Program-made: the position numbers and the translations under genes
In this document: piece by piece, positions 50,257 through 54,901 of the stretch
Layout of the letters: each line of letters begins with the position of its first letter
Position numbering within the stretch: the stretch's first letter is position 1
DNA from: an uncultured Collinsella sp.
GTDB lineage: Bacteria > Actinomycetota > Coriobacteriia > Coriobacteriales > Coriobacteriaceae
Assembly (NCBI GenBank): GCA_958427355.1
Contig: CAUACA010000013.1
Span: 1-54,901, forward strand
Reading direction: 5' to 3'
DNA length: 54,901 nucleotides
The notes under the pieces: generated by a model
Databases searched by the model: none
What the model was told of the DNA's origin: nothing
What the model saw: the letters and a program-made list of their open reading frames with translations, nothing else

Positions 50257-51297
50257 TTACAGCTCGACGAGCTGGCCGGTCTCGGCGGCCTCCTTGATGG
50301 CGTTGAGAAGCGTGAGCGTCTTGACGTTATCGGCGGGGGTCACGACGGGTTCGACCTCGCGGCGGACAACCCTCACAAAGTGCTTGAGCTGCATCTTGTG
50401 CGGCAGTGCCGGGTCGACGGCCGGAATCTCCATCTGCAGCGGCTTGTGCCAGTTGGAGGCGCCGTCGTAGGAGAACTGGTGCAGGCGGGGCAGCGACAGG
50501 GCGCCCAAGGTTCCGCCGATAAAGTAGGCGTCGGCGTCGAAGGGGCGGTACTGCGGATCCTCGCGAGCGGTTGCCTCCCAGTTCCAGGGGCTGGCGGTGG
50601 CGTCGGAGATGGTCATGCTTGCGAGCGCGCCATCGGCAAAACGGACGTTGACCACAGCGGAGTCCTCGGTCTCAAAACCGCGGGCGGCGCTGGACTGCAT
50701 ACCCTGGACGGCAACGGGCTCGCCCAGCAGATAGCGGAGCAGGTCGACGTCGTGCACCAGGTTGACCAGGATCGGGCCGGCACCCTTCTTGCGGCGCCAC
50801 TCGACATCAAAGTACTCGTCATTCTTATAGATCATGTAGTGGAAGCTCGACACGGTGAGCTTGCCCAGTTCGCCGGACTCGATGATCTCCTTGGCCTTGT
50901 TGACGAAGGGGTTGTGGCGACGGTGCTGGCCCACGAGCACGGGCACGCCGGCGGTCTCGGCCTCGGCGGCGAAGGCCTGGGCATCCTCCAGGTCGTTGGA
51001 GATCGGCTTTTCGACCAGCGGCACGATGTTGCGCTTCACGGCCTCGCGAGCAACGCCCAGGTGCAGGTCGTTGGGCGTGGCGATAATGACGGCCTCGGGC
51101 TTGACCTCGTCCATCATCTGGGCGGGATCGGTGTAAAACGGCACGCCGGCGGCCTCTGCCGTGGCGCGGGCGCCCTCAAAGGCGTCGGCGATGGCGACGA
51201 GCTCGGCCTCGGGCTCCTCGGTGACAAAGCGGATGTGGTTGCGGCCCATGGCGCCGGCGCCGATAACGGCAATGCGGACGGGGTTGAGCTCAGACAT
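50257..51297 (-). CDS. Gfo/Idh/MocA-family oxidoreductase
   Basis: This 346-aa protein starts with the Rossmann motif VRIAVIGAGAMGRNHIR. VEKPISNDLEDA holds the family EKP signature (Lys about residue 97), and the C-terminal beta-sheet domain includes GPILVNLVHDVDLLRYLLG with the catalytic His of the D-x-x-x-H pattern. It probably oxidises or reduces a sugar or inositol at one carbon with NAD(P). AAGGAG supports the start. It is the last gene of a three-gene minus-strand operon with an MFS transporter and an SDR dehydrogenase, so it likely acts on an imported carbohydrate or sugar acid. Confidence 0.92.
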   Translation of the reverse strand: MSELNPVRIAVIGAGAMGRNHIRFVTEEPEAELVAIADAFEGARATAEAAGVPFYTDPAQMMDEVKPEAVIIATPNDLHLGVAREAVKRNIVPLVEKPISNDLEDAQAFAAEAETAGVPVLVGQHRRHNPFVNKAKEIIESGELGKLTVSSFHYMIYKNDEYFDVEWRRKKGAGPILVNLVHDVDLLRYLLGEPVAVQGMQSSAARGFETEDSAVVNVRFADGALASMTISDATASPWNWEATAREDPQYRPFDADAYFIGGTLGALSLPRLHQFSYDGASNWHKPLQMEIPAVDPALPHKMQLKHFVRVVRREVEPVVTPADNVKTLTLLNAIKEAAETGQLVEL

Positions 51298-51328
51298 TTC
51301 GACTCCTTAATACTGGTGACCGGTGGAA

Positions 51329-51357
51329 TGCGACAAAGGGGCTGTCCCTTTGTCGCA
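51329..51357. repeat. GTCCC-core hairpin with a TGCGACAAAGGG stem, copy i
   Basis: TGCGACAAAGGG and CCCTTTGTCGCA pair perfectly around GCTGT. It lies between two genes of one operon (MFS and Gfo/Idh). Compared with copies f and g, a T-A stem pair has become C-G on both sides, a compensated change. Confidence 0.85.
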
Positions 51358-51366
51358 TCGGTAAAA

Positions 51367-52623
51367 CTAGGCGGACTTCTTCTTGCTGTCGGAGACCATC
51401 ATGTAGACCGTGAGCACGACGGCGATGGCGGCGATCACGATGGCGCCGTAGAAAGACTGCTGGTAGGCGGCGCTGCCGACCTCGGCGTGATACAGCACGG
51501 CGGTGATGGGCTGGCTGATCCAGGTGGAAGCGGCATAACCCAAAAACATGATGCCGTAGTTGACGCCGATGTTGCTGGTACCAAAGGCGCCACCGGTGAG
51601 CGGCGGGTAGATGACGAGCAGGGCGCCAAAGCTAAAGCCGAGCAGGGCGAGCGCCACAAAGAACATGCCCTGCGTAAAGCTCATCGACATGATGACGAGT
51701 GCGACGATGGTGACGACAAGGCTGATGAGCAGCGACTTATAGGCGCCGAGCTTGTCGATGATCTGGCCAAAGGACAGACGGCCGACCAGGTTGGCGCAGG
51801 TGTTGACGGAGACGACCACGCCGCCGAGGGCGACGGCCGCGGCGCTCGTGGGGTCGGCGAAGAGCTGGACGGCGGCGATGGAGGCAACCTTGCCCACGAG
51901 CAGGGTGCCCGCGGTGGCGGCAAAGGCGAAGGTGACGATGAGGACCCAGAAGCGCGGGGTCTTGACCATCTCGCTCGGGGTGAGGTCGCCGAAGGTGCCG
52001 GCGTGCGCGCCGCCCTTGGGGGCCTCGAAGCCCTCGGGCAGCCAACCGGCCTCGGGGGCCTTCAGGAACAGGGCGGAGGCGGCGATCGTCACAAAGAAGA
52101 TGACGCCGAGCGCCTTAAGGGCGCCAAAGATGCCCAGGCTCGGGATGAGTAGCGAGGCGAGCACCGGGGACAGCACGGCGGGGCCGGCGGTCGAAGCGGC
52201 GAGCGTAATGCCGGAGGCGAGACCCTTCTTGTCGATGAACCACTTTTGGCCGGTGGTGAGCGCCGGGTTGTAGCCCAGGCCGTTGCCGACGGCGGCGACG
52301 AGCGAGAACCACAGGTAGAACTGCCACGGCTCGGTGACGGTGCCGGACATGAACCAGCCCACGCCGTAGCACACGGCGGCGGCGATCACGACGTTGCGGG
52401 GGCCGATTTTATCGGAGATGCGGCCGGCGAAGATGCCCGTCACGGCCATGATGGTCTGGAAGACGGGGAAGGCCCAGGTAAGGGCGCTGGACCACTCGGG
52501 GTAGACGGCGAGCAGGTTCTTGCTTACGACGGAATACAGCGCGATGGAGCTGATGAAGAACATGGTGACGCACGCGGCGGAAAGCACGACAGCGCGACCC
52601 TTGTTGGAGTTGGTGGAAGCCAT
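51367..52623 (-). CDS. MFS transporter, oxalate/formate antiporter-like (OFA) family
   Basis: This 418-aa protein has twelve predicted membrane helices. GRISDKIGPRNVV after helix 2 is the MFS loop motif. GLGYNPALTTGQKWFIDKKG in helix 4-5 is typical of the OFA branch, and the second half repeats the fold (GQIIDKLGAYKSLL). Family members exchange small organic acids, but many OFA-like proteins carry other anions. It is cotranscribed with a Gfo/Idh oxidoreductase gene (downstream) and an SDR dehydrogenase gene (upstream), so it is likely the importer for their substrate. AAAGAG precedes the ATG. Confidence 0.9.
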   Translation of the reverse strand: MASTNSNKGRAVVLSAACVTMFFISSIALYSVVSKNLLAVYPEWSSALTWAFPVFQTIMAVTGIFAGRISDKIGPRNVVIAAAVCYGVGWFMSGTVTEPWQFYLWFSLVAAVGNGLGYNPALTTGQKWFIDKKGLASGITLAASTAGPAVLSPVLASLLIPSLGIFGALKALGVIFFVTIAASALFLKAPEAGWLPEGFEAPKGGAHAGTFGDLTPSEMVKTPRFWVLIVTFAFAATAGTLLVGKVASIAAVQLFADPTSAAAVALGGVVVSVNTCANLVGRLSFGQIIDKLGAYKSLLISLVVTIVALVIMSMSFTQGMFFVALALLGFSFGALLVIYPPLTGGAFGTSNIGVNYGIMFLGYAASTWISQPITAVLYHAEVGSAAYQQSFYGAIVIAAIAVVLTVYMMVSDSKKKSA

Positions 52624-52688
52624 TGGACTCTTTCTAATCGATACGGGGGAGGAGCGGGCGTGTCCGCGGGGCCTCCCTGTCAGGTTGG

Positions 52689-53570
52689 TTACTGGTCAGT
52701 TGGCTTTGCGACGCCGGACTCATCGGACCAGAGCTCGACACCCTTGTTCTTAAGGTAGTTGTCGGCATAGGCGCGACGGCCGCCGGGCTTGGCGGTGAGG
52801 TCGCCCATCATGTTGGAGAAGCCGCCATCGACCTTGATGGCGTCGCCGGTGGTGAAGTCCGAGCGCGTGGACGCCAGGAACATGACGGCGTTGGCGATAT
52901 CGCTCACCTCGCCGATGCGACGCGTGGCGATCAGACGGCTGCGGCTCTTCTCGACCTCGGGGTCGGCGTAAAAGCTTGCCGACATGGGGGTCTTGACGAA
53001 GCAGGGCTCGACGCAGTTGGAGCGCACGCCGTAGGGGCCCCACTCGGCAGCCAGCATCTTGGACATCATGTTGACGCCCGCCTTGGTGGAGCTGTACACG
53101 CCCGAGAACGTCTCGGGGGAGTGACTGGCGACGGTCGAGATGTGCACCAAGCGGCCCTGGCCGGCCTTGATCATCTCGCGACCAAAGCGCTGCGAGGTGA
53201 TGAAGTAGCCGGTGAGATTGACGTTGAGCACCTGCTCCCAGTCGCTCAGCGGCAGGTCTTCCATGGCGGCGAAGCGCAGGATGCCGGCGGTGTTGACGAG
53301 AACGTCGACGCGGCCGAAGTCGGCGATGGTGGCATCGACGGCGGCCTGAACCTCGGCCTCGTCGGTGGCGTTCATCTTGTAACCCTCGGCGTGGATGCCA
53401 AACTCGGCGGCGAGGTCGGCGGCTGCGGCCTTGACCTTCTCCTCGTCCAGGTCGAGCAGGACGACATTGGCGCCGTTGCGGGCGAACTCGCGGCAGATCT
53501 CGACGCCCATACCGCCGAGTGCGCCGGTCACGGCGCAGACATCGCCCTCGAGCTTAAGCCAGTTGCTCAT
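52689..53570 (-). CDS. Short-chain dehydrogenase/reductase
   Basis: This 293-aa classical SDR has the cofactor motif TGALGGMG (residues 15-22) and Asp at the end of strand 2 (LLDLDEE), which favours NAD over NADP. NTAG follows, then the catalytic Ser in HISTVASHS and the YxxxK pair in VYSSTKAG. It carries a C-terminal extension of about 35 residues. The first gene of the operon, it faces a divergent LysR gene. The substrate is probably a sugar alcohol or hydroxy acid imported by the MFS protein; this is inferred from the context only. Confidence 0.92.
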   Translation of the reverse strand: MSNWLKLEGDVCAVTGALGGMGVEICREFARNGANVVLLDLDEEKVKAAAADLAAEFGIHAEGYKMNATDEAEVQAAVDATIADFGRVDVLVNTAGILRFAAMEDLPLSDWEQVLNVNLTGYFITSQRFGREMIKAGQGRLVHISTVASHSPETFSGVYSSTKAGVNMMSKMLAAEWGPYGVRSNCVEPCFVKTPMSASFYADPEVEKSRSRLIATRRIGEVSDIANAVMFLASTRSDFTTGDAIKVDGGFSNMMGDLTAKPGGRRAYADNYLKNKGVELWSDESGVAKPTDQ

Positions 53571-53689
53571 AGGAACTTCCCTTCTTGTGCCTCCCGGTGG
53601 GTCGCTCCCATTAACCGACCCACGTGGTTTTCGCTGGTTATCGTATGCTTTGCATTTGCGCAGGTGAATTGCATATTTGTTAGAATAGC

Positions 53690-53706
53690 GTTAACCATAG
53701 GTTTAC
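53690..53706. promoter_or_regulatory. Candidate LysR-type operator between the SDR and lysR genes
   Basis: GTTAACC and GGTTTAC form 7-bp arms (one mismatch) around ATA, a T-N11-A-like palindrome in the 233-base divergent intergenic region. TTGCAT also occurs twice nearby (53650 and 53669). Confidence 0.5.
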
Positions 53707-53803
53707 ACTGTGCGATGCAGTTTTTTCTCAATTGAGCGCGTGACCTGCCAAAACGACCCCCTTCGGCAGTTCATTGCCATGCGTCTGGAAACGGGAGATT
53801 GAC

Positions 53804-54682
53804 GTGTACGATCGACGACTCGAGGCCATATCGGCCGCCGCGGAGCTGGGAAGCTTCTCGCGTGCGGCGGCAAAATTGCGCGTGTCGACCCCGGCGCTCG
53901 TCAAGCAGGTGTCGGGCTTCGAGGCCGAGTTTGGCATCACGTTGTTCGAGCGCTCGCATTCGGGTGTTAAGGTGACGCCGGCGGGCGCTCTGCTGGTGGA
54001 CGACGCGCGCTCGATCATGCGGCAGTCCGAGGATGCGCTGCGTCGCGCCCGACGCGCGGCGGGCGATGGCGGTGCCGTGCGTCTGGGCGTGTCGATGATG
54101 TGCCCGGGGCGCCAAACGCTATCGATGTGGTCGGGCATCCATGATCTGGAACCGTCGCTACGATTTGAGATTGTGCCGGTAAGCGACCTCTATGACGAGC
54201 GCGAGACCGTCATGCGCAGCTTGGGCCGCGAGGTCGATGTGGTGCAGTCGAGTTTTTCGACCCCACGCTGGGGCGACGCCTGCCAAAAGCTTCGCGTCGT
54301 TAACGTGCCGTTTTATATCGACCTGCCACGCACGAGCCCGCTTGCCCGCAAGAATCGCATTACGGTCGCCGACTTGGAGGGCATGCGCCTGCGCGTGCTC
54401 CGTCACGGCAACGACGCTATGGACAGCCTGCGCATCGACCTGTTAGCCGACGGCGGTGTGGATGTGATCGATGTGGATAGCTTTGACTTCGCGCTCTTTA
54501 ACGAAGCCGAGGAAAAGGGCGACGCGGTGCTCACCTGCGGCGCATGGTCGGGCGTGCACCCTGCCTTTGTGGGCGTGCCGTTCCTGTGCGGGCGAGAGGT
54601 ACCGGTCTTTTTGCACTATCCGCTCGAGCCAACCCTCCAAGTCCAGAAATTCGTCAACGCCATGGCACAACTTCTTAAATAG
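53804..54682 (+). CDS. LysR-family transcriptional regulator
   Basis: This 292-aa protein begins VYDRRLEAISAAAELGSFSRAAAKL, the LysR winged helix-turn-helix, continuing with STPALVKQVSGFEAEFGITLFERS. A type 2 periplasmic-binding-protein effector domain (about 90-290) follows. The GTG at 53804 fits the family N-terminus and has GGGAG upstream; an in-frame ATG at 53774 would add ten residues. It is divergent from the SDR-MFS-Gfo/Idh operon and probably activates it with the transported compound as effector. The IS end lies only 23 bases after its stop codon. Confidence 0.9.
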   Translation: MYDRRLEAISAAAELGSFSRAAAKLRVSTPALVKQVSGFEAEFGITLFERSHSGVKVTPAGALLVDDARSIMRQSEDALRRARRAAGDGGAVRLGVSMMCPGRQTLSMWSGIHDLEPSLRFEIVPVSDLYDERETVMRSLGREVDVVQSSFSTPRWGDACQKLRVVNVPFYIDLPRTSPLARKNRITVADLEGMRLRVLRHGNDAMDSLRIDLLADGGVDVIDVDSFDFALFNEAEEKGDAVLTCGAWSGVHPAFVGVPFLCGREVPVFLHYPLEPTLQVQKFVNAMAQLLK

Positions 54683-54705
54683 CTATCGTGTCGATGATTC
54701 TTTAA

Positions 54706-54901
54706 GGCTCTGTTAGACCAGGATTGACATTCCGCCCCGTCATCTTCTTGCGATTGCGCAATGGTCGCCCCTTGTCGAATCTGAATCCGGCAAGGGGCGA
54801 TGCGCCCGAGACCGGACGAGTTGCTCGCCTGGCCCTGCCGTTTCATGCCGACCTGCCGGCTATCTCGCCGTCTCCCCGTCTGGCGCCGGCGTCTTGACCC
54901 T
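54706..54901 (+). mobile_element. End of an insertion sequence running off the right edge
   Basis: The element starts GGCTCTGTTAGACCAGGATT and its first 51 bases match the left edge of the window at 49 positions. Inside it, TCGCCCCTTG (54765-54774) and CAAGGGGCGA (54791-54800) form a perfect subterminal hairpin. No convincing transposase reading frame is seen in the 196 bases available, so this is probably the non-coding end. Confidence 0.7.

Noticed and set aside
50197..52152. 651-codon plus-strand open frame opposite the Gfo/Idh and MFS genes
   Set aside because: It spans two real genes and their intergenic hairpin. The translation is Gly/Asp/His-rich with no domain.
53740..53765. Further copy of the GTCCC-core hairpin
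   Set aside because: CTGCC...GGCAG pairs over only five to six bases and the GTCCC core is absent.
54757..54901. C-terminal end of a transposase gene
   Set aside because: All three frames on either strand are short or unlike a transposase; a perfect hairpin occupies the region instead.

Overview
The window is a GC-rich bacterial chromosome segment with a mainly actinobacterial flavour. The gene content best fits a gut Coriobacteriia of the Collinsella type. This assignment is an inference from several things seen together: a GC-rich third codon position, a diverged EF-G paralogue, an LAxTG-type (LANTG) surface protein, heterodimeric multidrug ABC exporters, and many short extragenic palindromes. 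No rRNA is present. One tRNA-Ser(UGA) and the 4.5S SRP RNA (ffs) are present.

Layout. 1-51 and 54706-54756 are near-identical (49/51) terminal sequences of the same insertion sequence, facing outwards on both sides, so the segment lies between two IS copies. From 0 to 15 kb: EF-G-like GTPase, secreted nuclease, a gene-free stretch with an array of TCTCTCTAA motifs, larE, a HAD phosphatase, a LacI regulator, glmS, a divergent GntR regulator and YeiH-type transporter, a degenerate NtrC-like regulator, small or unknown genes and a nitroreductase. 15-19 kb: a marR-ABC-ABC operon with a promoter and two likely MarR operators. 19-26 kb: cysE, a DedA protein, ilvE, lemA, a TetR regulator, tRNA-Ser and a TadA-glycerate kinase fusion. 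26-34 kb: ffs, a frameshifted LANTG surface protein, a second heterodimeric ABC exporter, a DUF4143 ATPase with four 23-bp iterons at its promoter, and a flavodoxin-like protein. 34-43 kb: an LTA-synthase-type enzyme, a nitroreductase and a potassium module (kup, 64-aa membrane protein, short KdpD-like kinase, KdpE-like regulator). 43-50 kb: an RlmKL homologue whose first methyltransferase motif is lost, a Cof-type HAD protein, a transaldolase and Tex. 50-55 kb: an SDR-MFS-Gfo/Idh operon divergent from a LysR regulator.

The spaces between genes are unusually rich in structured repeats. I see at least five families. (a) About ten short hairpins share a (C/T)GTCCC core but have different stems that stay self-complementary. 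(b) Very long nested hairpins have 17-27 bp outer arms. (c) One 157-bp MITE-like unit has two copies in opposite orientation. (d) A second inverted-repeat unit of about 180-210 bp has two copies. (e) A unit with 18-19 bp arms containing TTGCGGTGRAATACGG has two copies. Together with the TCTCTCTAA array and the DUF4143 iterons, these are the least explained parts of the window.

The protein-level points most worth checking are the TadA-glycerate kinase fusion, the RlmKL homologue without NPPY, the EF-G paralogue with a broken G3 motif, the P-loop-less NtrC-like regulator, and the A5-tract frameshift in the surface protein.
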